Shown: positions 50,826 to 61,239, counted from the first letter of the stretch. The stretch: DNA of 64,000 nt from Sulfurimonas sp. HSL3-1 (GCF_039645995.1 NZ_CP147920.1:1798001-1862000); one strand, 5' to 3'. The notes: a model not told the origin generated them from the letters alone. Translations and numbers: made by a program.

Positions 50826-53443
50826 AGCTCTACTTTCTGCTCCACACGGGTGAAGGTCTCGATGACGTCACCGACCTGGACATCGTCATAGCCGTTAAGA
50901 ACAACCCCACACTCGTAGCCGTTACCGACCTCTTTGACGTCATCTTTGAAGCGCTTGAGCGATGTCAGCTCGCCTTCATGGATAACGACACCGTCGCGGA
51001 TAACACGGACCGGGCCGCCGCGGACAAGCTTGCCGTCAACGACGAGACAACCGGCAACCATCCCTTTCGGGATCTTGAAGACTTCGCGGACATCGGCCTG
51101 GCCGCTGTGCTCTTCGCTGAACTTCGGTGCCATCATACCCGTCAGCATGCCTGTAATATCATCGAGGAGCTGATAAATGATGGTATAGGTACGGATATCG
51201 ACACCACGCTGTTTCGCCAGCGCCTTGACCGCACCCGTCGGACGGACGTTGAAACCGAGCAAAACAGAGTTTTCCGAGCTGTTCGCCAGTTCGACGTCGT
51301 TTTCGGTAATCCCGCCGACGCCGGAGGAGATGATATCGACCTTGACCTCGTCGTTGCGCAGGGCGAGCAGCGACGTGCGAATCGCTTCAAGCGAACCGTG
51401 TACGTCGGTTTTCAGGATCACCTTGAGGGATTTCAGTTTCCCTTCCGCAATCAGGGCCGTCAGTTCATCCAGAGAGGTCTTCGTACTGGCGGAGAGCTCT
51501 TTCTGGCGCTCGTACTCGGCACGTTTCTGTGCATACTCGCGCGCCTCTTTGTCGCTTTCCATCGCGATCATGATGTCACCGGCTGCCGGGACTTCGTTCA
51601 AGCCGACAACCACTGCGGTTTCACTCGGTCCGAGGACCTTGATCTGTTGGCCCTGATCGTTAATGAGGGAGCGGACGCGGCCGAATGCCTTGCCGCAGAC
51701 GACGTTGTCGCCGACGCTGAGCGTACCATTCTGGACAATGACCGTTCCGACAGGGCCGCGACCCTTCTCAACGGAGCTCTCAACGACAACCGCTTTGGCC
51801 GCTGCTTCCGGATTGGCCGTCAGCTCCATCACTTCCGCTGTCAGCAGAATGTTATCAAGCAGATCATCGATCCCTTCGCCTGTTTTGGCGGAAACCGGTA
51901 CGAATTCGACGTCCCCACCCCAATCGATCGGAGAGACCTCATGTTCTGCCATCTGTCCTTTAACCAGATCGGGGTTCGCGCCCTCTTTGTCCATCTTGTT
52001 AACCGCGACGATGATCGGCGCTTTGGAGGCCTTGGCGTGCTTGATCGCTTCGATTGTTTGCGGCTTGACGCCGTCGTCCGCTGCGACGACGATGATCACG
52101 ATATCGGTCGCCTGGGCACCGCGTTCGCGCATCGCGCTGAAGGCGGCGTGGCCCGGGGTGTCGATGAAGGTGATCTTTTTATCGCGCTGCTCAACCGTAT
52201 ATGCACCAATATGCTGGGTGATGCCGCCGGCCTCGCCGTGGGCGACGCGGGCATTGCGGATCGCGTCGAGCAGAGAGGTCTTACCGTGGTCGACGTGACC
52301 CATGATCGTAATGACCGGCGGACGCTCTTCGAGGTGTTCTTCAGATTCTGCCTCGACGTACTCCTCTTCGTAGTTGAAGGCGTTGGTCGGGTCGATCGTC
52401 GTGACTTCGACCTCGAACTCTTCCGCGAGGATCTCGATCTCGTCTTTGCCCAGGAAGTCGTTCTTCGTCACCATCATGCCGAGGTTGAAAAGTACTTTGA
52501 TGACGTCGGAAATCGGGTGGTTGATCTTCTCGGCGAACTCGTAGACGCGGATATCTTCCGGGATCTCAACGTGGGTAATAACTTCCTCCACACCCTTCTC
52601 TTTCGTGTACTTCCTGCGTTTTTTACGGGCGACCTGGCGCGGACGGTTGCCGCCGGGCTTTTTCTGACCGCCGCCGCGGCCGACGGGTTTCTTATCGCGA
52701 GATCTCGGCTGCTCTTCGGGCAGTTTCGGTTTATCCTGCGTTGCTTCGCTCAAGTCGAGCAGTACGACTTCGTCGTCATCGTAGTCCATGGAAACATCCG
52801 ACATGGAACCACCGAAGATGTCCAGAGAGGTGCCGCTGGTTTTGCGCTGTGTCGGTGTACCTTTGGAGGCTTTCTTGGCTTTTTTCTTCTGTGCGAGCTC
52901 TTCAAGAACGTCCGCATTGAGCTTCCCGTAGCTGGAAAGTTTCGTCGTTTCTTTGGAAACCTGAGCCGTTTCCTGAGCGGACGGGCGGTTTTTCTTTTTG
53001 ATCCGCAGGCCGCTGCGCTTGATCGGCGTCACCTGCTTCAGGGCCGGTTCCGTCTGCTGAACCACTGCCCCGGAAACCGGCTTCGGTTTCTTCTCAACGG
53101 CAGCTTCTTCCGATTTCGCTTCTGCTTCCGCCTCGGCAGCCGCCGGCGTTTCCGCTTTTTCCGCTGTGACTTCGGCCGCTGCCGCTTCTTTGGCTTCAGC
53201 AGGCGTTGCCGCTTCTTCCTGGGTTTTCGCCGCTTTCTTCACGACACGGACTTTCGGTTCCGGCGCCGCTGGCGTCGTACCGCTCATGATAAAGTTAGCG
53301 ATCTTCTCCGCCTCTTCCATCGAAACGGAGTTTGAAGCCGTTTTTACGTGGCCAAGCCCCATTGCCTGGGCTTTTTCGACGACCTCTTTTGATGCGATAC
53401 CCAATTCTTTGGCAATCTCGCTTACTCTAACTTTATCTGACAT
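50822..53443 (-). CDS. infB: translation initiation factor IF-2
   Basis: 873 residues. The N-terminal IF2_N helix ([18 protein letters not shown]) is followed by a long low-complexity Ala/Glu/Lys/Pro linker (about 55-300). The GTPase core has [21 protein letters not shown] and NKMDKEGA, and domains II to IV complete the factor. It places initiator tRNA on the 30S subunit. The 5' end overlaps the ylxR-like gene by 11 bases. Confidence 0.98.
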   Translation of the reverse strand: MSDKVRVSEIAKELGIASKEVVEKAQAMGLGHVKTASNSVSMEEAEKIANFIMSGTTPAAPEPKVRVVKKAAKTQEEAATPAEAKEAAAAEVTAEKAETPAAAEAEAEAKSEEAAVEKKPKPVSGAVVQQTEPALKQVTPIKRSGLRIKKKNRPSAQETAQVSKETTKLSSYGKLNADVLEELAQKKKAKKASKGTPTQRKTSGTSLDIFGGSMSDVSMDYDDDEVVLLDLSEATQDKPKLPEEQPRSRDKKPVGRGGGQKKPGGNRPRQVARKKRRKYTKEKGVEEVITHVEIPEDIRVYEFAEKINHPISDVIKVLFNLGMMVTKNDFLGKDEIEILAEEFEVEVTTIDPTNAFNYEEEYVEAESEEHLEERPPVITIMGHVDHGKTSLLDAIRNARVAHGEAGGITQHIGAYTVEQRDKKITFIDTPGHAAFSAMRERGAQATDIVIIVVAADDGVKPQTIEAIKHAKASKAPIIVAVNKMDKEGANPDLVKGQMAEHEVSPIDWGGDVEFVPVSAKTGEGIDDLLDNILLTAEVMELTANPEAAAKAVVVESSVEKGRGPVGTVIVQNGTLSVGDNVVCGKAFGRVRSLINDQGQQIKVLGPSETAVVVGLNEVPAAGDIMIAMESDKEAREYAQKRAEYERQKELSASTKTSLDELTALIAEGKLKSLKVILKTDVHGSLEAIRTSLLALRNDEVKVDIISSGVGGITENDVELANSSENSVLLGFNVRPTGAVKALAKQRGVDIRTYTIIYQLLDDITGMLTGMMAPKFSEEHSGQADVREVFKIPKGMVAGCLVVDGKLVRGGPVRVIRDGVVIHEGELTSLKRFKDDVKEVGNGYECGVVLNGYDDVQVGDVIETFTRVEQKVEL

Positions 53444-53687
53444 CCGTGATGATCTCCTTTAACTCGTTCAGCAGGCGCTCGATCTCCCCGCTTTTGCATT
53501 GCCGGGCGAGCGCTTTGGCAGTCTGTTTTGCAGTGAAACACTCCGGGCACAGATAAAAGCTCCGTCCCGTCCCGCTATAGCGGCGCAGGGAACGCTCGGC
53601 GCATTGCAATCTCAACAGTTGATTCTGTGCTTCCCGTTTCCGACAGCTGACGCACATGCGAACGGGGCCCGAATAATTTTGGCGCAT
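53433..53687 (-). CDS. YlxR-like (DUF448) protein
   Basis: 84 residues from ATG 53687; a TTG three codons earlier (53696) is closer to AAGGA and cannot be excluded. The family pattern [20 protein letters not shown] is followed by [13 protein letters not shown], with paired cysteines. Members are small RNA-binding or regulatory proteins next to infB in most bacteria. The position confirms the call. Confidence 0.88.
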   Translation of the reverse strand: MRQNYSGPVRMCVSCRKREAQNQLLRLQCAERSLRRYSGTGRSFYLCPECFTAKQTAKALARQCKSGEIERLLNELKEIITDVR

Positions 53688-53716
53688 TATATCCAAAGTT
53701 TCCTTGAATGAGCGTT

Positions 53717-54598
53717 TTAGCGTTCGACCGTCAGGCCGTGGTTGTCCAGGTTGAGAATTTTGACCGCAAACTGGGGAAAGCGCTGTTCAAGCCTCGCCGC
53801 AAGCCCTGCGGCGTCTTCGTCGTAGCACAGGGAGAAGAATGTGGACCCGCTTCCAGAGAGCGTACTCATCAGTGCACCCTGCTCATACGCCGTCTTCTGG
53901 ATCGTAAAGAGCTCCGGCATCATTTTCATCCGCGCTTTCTGGTGAAAACGGTCCTGAGTCGCGATCTTGAGCATTTCCCAATCCTCGTTGAAGAACGCCG
54001 CCACCGTCAACGCCGCATGCGAGACGTTGAAGACGGCGTTTTCCTTGCTGTAGGACTTGGGTAGCGTCGTGCGCGACTTCGCCGTCGAAATCGGCTTGTC
54101 GGGAATGACCACGACCGCCCTCAGGTAATCGGGGAGGTGCTTTTTTTGCGAAAAGACCTTGTTCTTCTCCACCGTAGCGACGTTGAAGCCGCCCATGACC
54201 GCCGGCGTAATATTGTCCGGATGCGACTCATACACAAGGGCGTGGTTCAGGATCCGACGTTTGGAAACGCGTACTCCCGCCGCTTCATGCGCCGTGGCGA
54301 TGGCACTGACGATCACGGCCGAAGAGCTGCCGAGTCCCCGGGAGAGGGGGATGCTGTTGTAAAACTGGAATTTGAAATTCTGTTTTTTGTGCGTCAGGCG
54401 CTGATAGTGCTCGTTGAAGATGCTAACGAACATGTTGTTTCCCTTCAGACGGGGGTTGCTTTCCCCTTCGCCCTTGATGGAAACGCTGAAAAAACGCGAC
54501 GGTTTGAATTCGACCCGATTGCGAAGGTCGACGGAAAGACCGAGGGTGTCAAAACCCGGTCCGAGGTTGGCGCTGGTCGCCGGAACGCTGATAATCAA
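53717..54598 (-). CDS. thrB: homoserine kinase
   Basis: 293 residues of the GHMP kinase family from TTG 54598, with GGAG 5 bases upstream. It starts [20 protein letters not shown] and has the ATP loop [13 protein letters not shown] and the C-terminal [13 protein letters not shown]. It phosphorylates homoserine for threonine synthesis. Its position between tsaB and ylxR-infB is unrelated in function but tightly packed (9-base and 29-base gaps). Confidence 0.96.
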   Translation of the reverse strand: MIISVPATSANLGPGFDTLGLSVDLRNRVEFKPSRFFSVSIKGEGESNPRLKGNNMFVSIFNEHYQRLTHKKQNFKFQFYNSIPLSRGLGSSSAVIVSAIATAHEAAGVRVSKRRILNHALVYESHPDNITPAVMGGFNVATVEKNKVFSQKKHLPDYLRAVVVIPDKPISTAKSRTTLPKSYSKENAVFNVSHAALTVAAFFNEDWEMLKIATQDRFHQKARMKMMPELFTIQKTAYEQGALMSTLSGSGSTFFSLCYDEDAAGLAARLEQRFPQFAVKILNLDNHGLTVER

Positions 54599-54607
54599 TC
54601 GTGCTCC

Positions 54608-55060
54608 TTAACCGACGGCTCCGATCCCGTAGTACGGCAGGGCATCGTCGGAAAAATCATTTAGATTCAGGTGGGACGGAAGGCTGAAATCCGCCTCAAC
54701 CGGCGTTTCGAACTTTTGCGTCTTGATTGTGTCCGCCATTTTAACGAAATAGAGCTTCCCAACGGCTTTGAGCGGACGGTTCCCGTTGAAGTAAAATGCA
54801 TCGGCCGCAAGCAGGCGTGAACCCAGAACAATACTGAGGGTTTTGAGGTAAAGGTAAGCGATCTTGATGGCCATAAAACTGCCGGGCCCCTTGGCATAGA
54901 CGAGATTGCCGAGCGTGTACTTTTTCAGAATCGTCTCGAAGAGTTCCGGGAGGGAATCGGAGCTCTGCTTCGCACTCTCGTAACGCTCGACAAGTTCCCC
55001 GTCCTTGTAGATCCCAACGACGATCGGGGTGGTCAGCGCAATGACGACGGCATCATGCAT
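54608..55060 (-). CDS. tsaB: TsaB-like tRNA threonylcarbamoyladenosine protein
   Basis: 150 residues from ATG 55060, overlapping the lpxC end by 8 bases. The ASKHA-type start [23 protein letters not shown] and the GPGSF motif ([19 protein letters not shown]) identify TsaB, the scaffold partner of TsaD in t6A formation. At 150 residues it lacks most of the C-terminal lobe of E. coli TsaB (231), as seen in relatives from this phylum. Confidence 0.85.
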   Translation of the reverse strand: MHDAVVIALTTPIVVGIYKDGELVERYESAKQSSDSLPELFETILKKYTLGNLVYAKGPGSFMAIKIAYLYLKTLSIVLGSRLLAADAFYFNGNRPLKAVGKLYFVKMADTIKTQKFETPVEADFSLPSHLNLNDFSDDALPYYGIGAVG

Positions 55061-55937
55061 ATGCTTTGGCCATCGCCTTCGCTTCCGCCGTTGCGATCTC
55101 GACAACCTCGTAGTTCGCGGGGTCTTTGAGCAGTTCCAGCGTCAGTTTGTGGTTGAGGTCATGGCTTCCGGCGAAGGCCTCGTACTCCCCGATAAAGTTG
55201 ATACCGATCAGCGACATGTCTCCGATGGCATCGAGAATTTTGTGGCGGACGAATTCGTTGCTGTAGCGCAGCCCTTCGGGGTTGAGCACCTTTTTCTCGT
55301 CCAAGACGACGGCGTTCTCCAGGCTGCCGCCCAGAGCCAACCCCTTGGAGCGAAGGTACTGAACCTCGTGCAGGAAACCGAAGGTACGGGCACGCGCGAT
55401 CTCCGCTTTGTAGGTTTCGCGGCTGAAATCGAGGTCAAAATGCTGTTCGGAGATGACCGGATGCTTGAAGCGGATGGTGAAGTGGTAGCGCAAGTCGTTC
55501 GAGGGCATCAGTTTGACGTACTTGTCACCCTCTTTGATTGTCACTTCCTTCTTGATACGCATAATGCGCTTCGGAGCGTCCTGTTCAACCGTTTCCGCTT
55601 CATCCAGCAGGAGGCAGAAACTCGCGCTGGAGCCATCCATAACGGGGACTTCGTCGGCGTCGACGATGATACGGAGGTTGTCGATACCGTAAGCGTAAAT
55701 AGCTGAGAGAAGATGCTCGATCGTCGAGATGACGTAGCCGTCTTTTCCGATTACCGTCGCCATCTGCGTGTCGACGACGTTTTCGGGCTTGAGGGGGATG
55801 GAGACGCCGACGTCCTTGCGGACGAAGACGATCCCGCTGTCCGCCTCCAGGGGTTCAAGCCGGAGGCGTACCGGAGAACCTTTGTGTAAGCCGATTCCCA
55901 CCAGTTCCACCGGTTTTGCGATCGTCGTCTGTTTCAT
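55053..55937 (-). CDS. lpxC: UDP-3-O-acyl-N-acetylglucosamine deacetylase
   Basis: 294 residues. It starts [19 protein letters not shown]. Zinc ligands are in [17 protein letters not shown] and in [10 protein letters not shown] (H and D four apart). The second-domain motif [10 protein letters not shown] is present. It commits UDP-acyl-GlcNAc to lipid A and is the target of hydroxamate inhibitors. AAGGGGGATGC precedes the ATG. It is first in the ten-gene minus-strand run. Confidence 0.97.
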   Translation of the reverse strand: MKQTTIAKPVELVGIGLHKGSPVRLRLEPLEADSGIVFVRKDVGVSIPLKPENVVDTQMATVIGKDGYVISTIEHLLSAIYAYGIDNLRIIVDADEVPVMDGSSASFCLLLDEAETVEQDAPKRIMRIKKEVTIKEGDKYVKLMPSNDLRYHFTIRFKHPVISEQHFDLDFSRETYKAEIARARTFGFLHEVQYLRSKGLALGGSLENAVVLDEKKVLNPEGLRYSNEFVRHKILDAIGDMSLIGINFIGEYEAFAGSHDLNHKLTLELLKDPANYEVVEIATAEAKAMAKAYA

Positions 55938-55968
55938 GCATCCCCCTTACAGGCTCGTTATTGGCGTT

Positions 55969-55974
55969 ATTATA
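55969..55974 (-). promoter_or_regulatory. -10 box of the lpxC-xseA run
   Basis: TATAAT on the minus strand, 32 bases before the lpxC ATG. It is the only clear promoter-like site upstream of the run. No -35. Confidence 0.5.
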
Positions 55975-56011
55975 GCCTAAAAACGTGAATAAATTGTGAT
56001 AACTCCGCCTG

Positions 56012-57382
56012 TTAGCGGCGGCGGTCGATCACCTTTTTTGCCTCTTTGATGACATCGCTGACATTGAGACGGATCCACTGCTTATCCATCCACTCTTCCG
56101 GTCTTACTTCCACGCCCTGGACCAGAACGCCGAAGTGGAGGTGGTCTCCCATGGCATAACCCGTCATCCCCGTATTGGCGATGTGCGTTCCCGCATCGAC
56201 GTGTTCGCCCTGGGTGACGTTCAGATTCGAACAGTGCCCGTAAAGGGTATAGAGCCCCAGACCGTGCGCCAGGATCGGCATATTACCGTAGATGCCGTTC
56301 TCGTCGGCGAAGACGATATCCGCGGGGTTCTGGATCTTGATCTTGCCCATTTTCACGCTGGCGAGGTCGAGCCCGAGGTGGTAGGATTCACTGACCTTCG
56401 CGCCGTTGTAGTAGTAAAGACGATGATCGCCGAAACTTGCGACGACCTGTCCGTTTCGCAGCGGATAGAACGGCTGCTGCTCAAACCGGTCGATCTGGGC
56501 ATCCCCGACTTTCGCCGTAATGTTGTGGATCAGCTCTTCGTTCTGCGCGCGCATGGTTTCATTCACATAGCGGAAACGCTCAATCATATCGGCATTGGCG
56601 GGGGCGCCGTACATCTGCGCGAGATCGGAAACCTTTCCGTTGAGAAAGTGGTCGCTGAGTTTGATCTTCGAAACGCGGTACTGCTTCTCCTGGAGGTGCA
56701 GCGGGATGTAGGCTTTCGCCCGGTTGCCCGCGACGTCATCGGCGATGACGTAGGCCCGGAAACGCTCGGCGGTCACCGGCCATGCGATCAGCGCGACATA
56801 GTAATTGGACGCATAGAAGGGGACAGCTTTGAAGCGACGCCCGAAGCTCGTCTCGATGTAGAGCTCTTCGAGGTTCTCGTCCTCGGCTTCAAACACCACG
56901 AGGGCCGAACCGCCCTTCGTGATCTTGTAGGAGTTGGCGATAATGCCCACTTTCGGTCGACGGGCGTCGATCTTCAGGGTGACACGTTTGACCGCGCGGT
57001 TCCCGGCAAAGAAGTTCCAGCGACTGGCATCGCGCGCCTCGACTTCGAGGGTAACGACATCGGTCTGCTTGCCAATCGTGCGGGCCGGGACCTGCAGCTC
57101 AAACTGCTTCGATTTCTCCGGTGCAGGCGATTTCGCCTCGGAGAGGATCGTCTGGTTACTGCCGCTCATAAGGGTGATCTTGTACTCCACGATGCCGCTC
57201 TGGTCGTCGATGGAGACCTTGAGCGGGGCTTCGCCGTTCCAGTAACCGCTGTTTTCGATGCGGATATCCGGTACGTCACGCTCGAACGCATCCGAGGTGT
57301 ACAGGTAGACCGCACCTCCGATTGCGGCGAGCAGGATGCTCAAAAACATCACGCCGCCATATCCCTTTTTTCGTCGTCTCAT
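56012..57382 (-). CDS. M23-family peptidoglycan metallopeptidase
   Basis: 456 residues. One N-terminal membrane helix (about 10-27) follows a basic RRRKKG start. A long periplasmic region of beta-sandwich type (about 35-300) precedes the LytM domain with zinc motifs HLGLDLAS, YGHCSNL and HLHFGVLV (all His ligands present). It should cut peptidoglycan cross-links, like the Csd proteins that shape Helicobacter, though which one it corresponds to is unclear. Its ATG overlaps the DHH gene stop by 4 bases. Confidence 0.92.
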   Translation of the reverse strand: MRRRKKGYGGVMFLSILLAAIGGAVYLYTSDAFERDVPDIRIENSGYWNGEAPLKVSIDDQSGIVEYKITLMSGSNQTILSEAKSPAPEKSKQFELQVPARTIGKQTDVVTLEVEARDASRWNFFAGNRAVKRVTLKIDARRPKVGIIANSYKITKGGSALVVFEAEDENLEELYIETSFGRRFKAVPFYASNYYVALIAWPVTAERFRAYVIADDVAGNRAKAYIPLHLQEKQYRVSKIKLSDHFLNGKVSDLAQMYGAPANADMIERFRYVNETMRAQNEELIHNITAKVGDAQIDRFEQQPFYPLRNGQVVASFGDHRLYYYNGAKVSESYHLGLDLASVKMGKIKIQNPADIVFADENGIYGNMPILAHGLGLYTLYGHCSNLNVTQGEHVDAGTHIANTGMTGYAMGDHLHFGVLVQGVEVRPEEWMDKQWIRLNVSDVIKEAKKVIDRRR

Positions 57383-58308
57383 TCCAACTCCTTTTCAATA
57401 ATGTCGATCATTTTTTCTGACAGACGCTTCAGCGCCGTCCCCGTTGCCGTGAATCCAGATGCGAAGTGGTGCCCTCCGCCGCCGAAGGCCTCCGCGATCA
57501 CCCCGACGTCAATCCCGTCGTCGGTACGCAGCGACACTTTGAGCGCACCCGCTTCACGCTCGCAAAGCATCACGGCCACGCGGACCGTCGGCAGGCCCAG
57601 CACTTCCTGCAAGACATCGTCGCAGACCGTATCGTCCGCCCCGCTCTGCTCCATCATCGCCCGGGTCACCTCCAACAAAGCGATGCGTGCATCGCTGCGC
57701 AGGGCAAGGCTTGAGAGCATCAAGGCCTTAAGGCGCAGTGCCGAGAGCGGACGTCGCAGGAAAAGCGCGTGATTCACCGATGCGATCTCCGCCCGAGCCC
57801 CGGCCAGTTCTGCGGCCATCTCGAAAACCGCCGCGTCCGTCCGGCGGCTCATAAATCCCAGAGAGTCTTCGGCAATCCCGGCGTAGAGCGCCGTCGCCAT
57901 TTTGGCGTTGATTTTGATCGCTTCGGTCTTGAACCATGTCAAAAGGACAGCGGTGGTACTGACCGCTTCCTTGTCAATGAGCTTGATATGCCCGAAGCCG
58001 TCGTTACTGCCGTGGTGGTCGACATTGATCAGCGTACATTTCGGCACAATGCCCAGTCGCGCCGAATCACCGCAGTCGAACGCGATGGCCAGGTCCGCCG
58101 TTTCATCCCAGCGCGATGTGATCTTATCCGCCCATGGCAAACAGAACAACCGTTCATCGATGGTTTCGCTTGCACAAAAAAGCGTCACGCGCTTTTGCAA
58201 CCGAAGCAGGTGGGCATACATGGCGCATGCGCTGCCCAGCGAATCCGCATCCGGATGCACGTGGGCAATCAGCGCAATGTGTTCCGCGGCTTCGATCGCT
58301 TCGCGCAT
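57379..58308 (-). CDS. DHH/DHHA1 phosphoesterase (NrnA-like)
   Basis: 309 residues. The DHH domain has AHVHPDADSLGSA, DCGDS and NVDHHGSND, and the DHHA1 domain ends in GGGGHHFASGF. These are the metal and substrate motifs of NrnA-type enzymes that degrade nano-RNA and 3'-phosphoadenosine phosphates. It is linked by 1- to 4-base overlaps to nadC and the M23 gene. Confidence 0.93.
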   Translation of the reverse strand: MREAIEAAEHIALIAHVHPDADSLGSACAMYAHLLRLQKRVTLFCASETIDERLFCLPWADKITSRWDETADLAIAFDCGDSARLGIVPKCTLINVDHHGSNDGFGHIKLIDKEAVSTTAVLLTWFKTEAIKINAKMATALYAGIAEDSLGFMSRRTDAAVFEMAAELAGARAEIASVNHALFLRRPLSALRLKALMLSSLALRSDARIALLEVTRAMMEQSGADDTVCDDVLQEVLGLPTVRVAVMLCEREAGALKVSLRTDDGIDVGVIAEAFGGGGHHFASGFTATGTALKRLSEKMIDIIEKELE

Positions 58309-59126
58309 CAGTCCATTTTCATGGAGAGATCGATCCAGTTCGCCTGATGGATCAATGAACCCGTGCTGATCGCGTCGACCCCCGTGGCCGCATACGATTC
58401 GATCGTCTCTAGGGAGATATTCCCGCTCGCTTCAAGCTTGATGTAGGGATAGTTCGTGTTTTTGTAGACGACCACTTCGCGCAGCTGCACGGGGGTCATG
58501 TTGTCGCACATAACGATGTCCGCCCGCACGTCCATCGCCTTCTTCGCCATCTCAAAGGTCTCCGCCTCGATCTCGATCTTGGCGGTATAGGGAATCCTTT
58601 TGCGCGCGTCGGCCATGAATACGTCAAGGTCCTTGATCGTGCGCAGGTGGGTATCTTTGAGCATCAGGCAGTCATCCAGCCCCATGCGGTGGTTGACCGC
58701 CCCGCCGATGCGCGTCGCATACTTTTCGAAGTTGCGGAGCATCGGACGTGTTTTACGCGTATCGAGCAATTTGGTGCCGTAGGGTTCGATAAGGTCGACA
58801 TACCGGCGGGTCAGCGTCGCGATCGAACTAGCATGCAGCATCATATTGAGGATCGTGCGTTCGCAGCGCAGCAGGGTATGCGAATCCCCGCTGAAATGGG
58901 CGATGACATCCCCTTTGGCAAAGCGCTCTCCCTCTTTCACGAACCATTTGACGTAGATGCTCTCCATCTTTGCCAGGGCATCAACGTACAAAACGCCTGC
59001 CAGGACACCGTCGCTCTTGGCATAGATCTTGGCCGAAGCTTCTACCGCCTCCGACACCCGTGCGTAGAGGTCCCCGCGGCCGACATCCTCTGCCATCGCC
59101 GCTTCGATAAAGTGTTCGATATTCAC
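58308..59126 (-). CDS. nadC: nicotinate-nucleotide pyrophosphorylase
   Basis: 272 residues, full length. The NadC signatures are GRGDLYARV, HASSIATLTRRYVDL, DTRKTRPMLRNFEKYATRIGG, NHRMGLDDCLMLKDTH and LEASGNISLETI. It converts quinolinate and PRPP to nicotinate mononucleotide. It overlaps nadA by 4 bases upstream and the DHH gene by 1 base. Confidence 0.97.
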   Translation of the reverse strand: MNIEHFIEAAMAEDVGRGDLYARVSEAVEASAKIYAKSDGVLAGVLYVDALAKMESIYVKWFVKEGERFAKGDVIAHFSGDSHTLLRCERTILNMMLHASSIATLTRRYVDLIEPYGTKLLDTRKTRPMLRNFEKYATRIGGAVNHRMGLDDCLMLKDTHLRTIKDLDVFMADARKRIPYTAKIEIEAETFEMAKKAMDVRADIVMCDNMTPVQLREVVVYKNTNYPYIKLEASGNISLETIESYAATGVDAISTGSLIHQANWIDLSMKMD

Positions 59127-60121
59127 AGCGCCATCATCCGATCAAGGGCGACCTTGGCCCATTTGCGCGTCTCTTCGTCCACATGGATCTCGTTGATCGG
59201 TTCGCCCTCGTCGATCGATTTGAGGGTATTGTAGAGGTCTTCGAGGGTCGTTTCGTTCATCGTCGGGCACTCCGGCTTCGTCGACGAGAGGACGTAGGTG
59301 TTCTTGGGACGCAGGCGGTTGACGAGATTGAACTCGGTGCCGACGGCGACTTTCTGATCCTCCGGGAGTTCGGCGATATACTTGATCAGCTGCGAGGTCG
59401 AGCCCGTGAAGTCGGCTTCGGCGACGATCGCGGGGTCGCATTCGGGGTGGACGGCGATGAGGATCCCCGGGTACTTCTTGCGGTAGAAGCGGATGTCGTC
59501 GACGCTGAAGAGCTGGTGGACCGAACAGAAGCCGTCGTAACAGATGATGTCGGCGTCTGAGAGGTTGTCGTCAATCCCGATGACGGCGGATTTGAGCCCC
59601 ATCATGTTGGCGATGTTCTGCCCCAGGCAGCGGTCGGGAACGAAGAGGATCTTCTTGCCCTCTTCCAACGCCGTTTCGATAATCGTTTTCGCATTGGAGC
59701 TCGTACAGACCATCCCGCCCATCTTGCCGACCTTGGCTTTGACGTCTGCGTTGGAGTTGATATAGGTGATCGGCAGAATGTTCGTTTCGGCGATGCCCGC
59801 CTCTTCCATTTTTTTGACCGATTCGTCGAAGTAGAGGCTGTCGATCATCCGGGCCATGGCACAACAGGCGATCTTCGGCATAACGACCCGTTTTTCGGGG
59901 CTGAGCACCTTAACGCTCTGTCCCATAAAACCGACACCGCAGAAGACGACAAACTCGCTGTCGTCCGCCATCGTCTTCTTGGCCAGTTCCAGCGAATCGC
60001 CGGTGATGTCGCCCATGTCAAAGACTTCGTCGCGCTGGTAGAAGTGTGCAACGACCGTCACGCTCAGCTTCTCCTTGAGCGCACGGATCTTTGCTTTGAG
60101 TTCTTCGGTGTTATCCGTCAA
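59123..60121 (-). CDS. nadA: quinolinate synthase
   Basis: 332 residues of the short NadA type. Fe-S cluster cysteines are in KIACCAMARMID, GMVCTSSN and HPECDPAI. The HFYQRDEVFDMGDITGDS start and the GTEFNLVNRL end are typical. It makes quinolinate from iminoaspartate and DHAP; the aspartate oxidase or dehydrogenase partner is not in this window. First gene of the nadA-nadC-DHH-M23 run. Confidence 0.97.
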   Translation of the reverse strand: MTDNTEELKAKIRALKEKLSVTVVAHFYQRDEVFDMGDITGDSLELAKKTMADDSEFVVFCGVGFMGQSVKVLSPEKRVVMPKIACCAMARMIDSLYFDESVKKMEEAGIAETNILPITYINSNADVKAKVGKMGGMVCTSSNAKTIIETALEEGKKILFVPDRCLGQNIANMMGLKSAVIGIDDNLSDADIICYDGFCSVHQLFSVDDIRFYRKKYPGILIAVHPECDPAIVAEADFTGSTSQLIKYIAELPEDQKVAVGTEFNLVNRLRPKNTYVLSSTKPECPTMNETTLEDLYNTLKSIDEGEPINEIHVDEETRKWAKVALDRMMAL

Positions 60122-60187
60122 ATCATCTCCCCTGTCTGTCTGGTATCGGGCCGCCGCCAGCGGTGCGCCGCCCGGAATATTAATGGA

Positions 60188-60193
60188 ATTATA
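60188..60193 (-). promoter_or_regulatory. -10 box of the nadA run
   Basis: TATAAT on the minus strand, 67 bases before the nadA ATG, in the 131-base divergent gap with plsY. Confidence 0.4.
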
Positions 60194-60218
60194 ACCAAAG
60201 CGTCGTTACCATATCCCT

Positions 60219-60224
60219 TATAAT
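60219..60224 (+). promoter_or_regulatory. -10 box of plsY
   Basis: TATAAT 29 bases before the plsY ATG. It is back to back with the nadA site, 25 bases apart, so the two promoters may interfere. Confidence 0.45.
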
Positions 60225-60252
60225 TCATATCTACTCTCAAGGCCCTGTTTTT

Positions 60253-60867
60253 ATGGACTTCCTCTTCAATCCCAATGTACAGTTCTACCTGTTGGCTTAC
60301 TTTGTAGGCGGTATCCCCTTCGGACTCGTCCTGGCCAAGCTGTTCGCCGGCGTCAATGTCAAAGAGGGCGGCTCGAAAAGCATCGGCGCGACGAACGTGC
60401 TGCGCGTCGTCAAAGAGACCAACCCCGCGCTCGCGAAAAAACTCGGCATCGCGACCCTCCTTCTCGACGCCCTCAAAGGGGTGGTCGTCCTGCTGATCGC
60501 GAAAGCCTTCGGGATGAGCGAAGCGGCGCAGTGGGGCGTGGCCGTCCTGGCCGTCGCCGGCCACTGTTTCAGCCCCTACCTCTGGTTTGAAGGGGGCAAA
60601 GGGATCGCGACGGGCATGGGCGTCATGCTCGTCATGCTGCCGCTGGAGACGCTGATCGCTCTCGCCGTCTGGGGGATCCTGGCCAAAACGGTCCGTATCT
60701 CCTCCGTCTCGTCACTGAGCGGCGTCTTGGCCCTGCTCGTGGCCAGCTTCTTCCTCCACCCGGAGATGGCGCACGCGCCGGTCATCCTGATCGTCGTGCT
60801 CCTTTTTTACAAACATATCCCCAACATCGTCCGCCTCGTCAGGGGCGAGGAGAAACGCGTCGTCTGA
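60253..60867 (+). CDS. plsY: glycerol-3-phosphate acyltransferase PlsY
   Basis: 204 residues, about five membrane helices. The three PlsY motifs are GGIPFGLVLAKLF, GSKSIGATNVLR and WFEGGKGIATGMGV. It transfers acyl groups from acyl-phosphate to glycerol-3-phosphate, starting phospholipid synthesis. folB starts in its stop codon (1-base overlap). The order plsY-folB-cosR is shared with Campylobacter as I recall it. Confidence 0.96.
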   Translation: MDFLFNPNVQFYLLAYFVGGIPFGLVLAKLFAGVNVKEGGSKSIGATNVLRVVKETNPALAKKLGIATLLLDALKGVVVLLIAKAFGMSEAAQWGVAVLAVAGHCFSPYLWFEGGKGIATGMGVMLVMLPLETLIALAVWGILAKTVRISSVSSLSGVLALLVASFFLHPEMAHAPVILIVVLLFYKHIPNIVRLVRGEEKRVV

Positions 60868-61193
60868 TGACCATCGAGATCCGCGCCCTCACCTTTGACT
60901 GCATCATCGGCATCCTCGATTTCGAGCGGGTCACCCCGCAGCGCGTCATTGTCGACGCGGTCATCGACTACGACTATGAGGCAGGGCATTTCATCGACTA
61001 CGCCGCCGTCGCCGACCATATCAGAACACAGATGCGGCAGGAAAAGTTCGCCCTCGTCGAAGAGGCCCTCGAAGCGCTATCTACGACACTGAAAGAAGCG
61101 TTTCCGGGCATAAAAAGCCTCTCGCTCACCGTCGCCAAACCGGACATCCTCCCCGACTGCCGGGTCTCTGTCACAAAAAAATCCAATTTTTAA
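60867..61193 (+). CDS. folB: dihydroneopterin aldolase
   Basis: 108 residues, slightly shorter than E. coli FolB. The start IEIRALTFDCIIGILDFERVTPQRVIVDAVIDYDY and the segment FALVEEALEALSTTL followed by LSLTVAKPDIL fit the family, including the Glu in the binding pocket. It cleaves dihydroneopterin for folate synthesis. Coupled to plsY. Confidence 0.9.
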   Translation: MTIEIRALTFDCIIGILDFERVTPQRVIVDAVIDYDYEAGHFIDYAAVADHIRTQMRQEKFALVEEALEALSTTLKEAFPGIKSLSLTVAKPDILPDCRVSVTKKSNF

Positions 61194-61210
61194 AGAAAAT
61201 TGAAAAAAAG

Positions 61211-61239
61211 TTTAAAATTTTCTAAAACTGTGCTATACT
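61211..61239 (+). promoter_or_regulatory. promoter of the cosR-type regulator
   Basis: TATACT (61234-61239) with TTTAAA (61211-61216) 17 bases upstream, 35 bases before the ATG. A direct repeat AAAATTTTC at 61214-61222 and 61245-61253 (31 bases apart, three helical turns) flanks the -10 and could bind the regulator itself. Confidence 0.5.

Noticed and set aside
50819-53335. Very long open frame (838 codons) on the plus strand opposite infB
   Set aside because: It is antisense to a certain infB gene. In GC-rich DNA the opposite strand often stays open, and the translation is Arg/Asp-rich with no domain.
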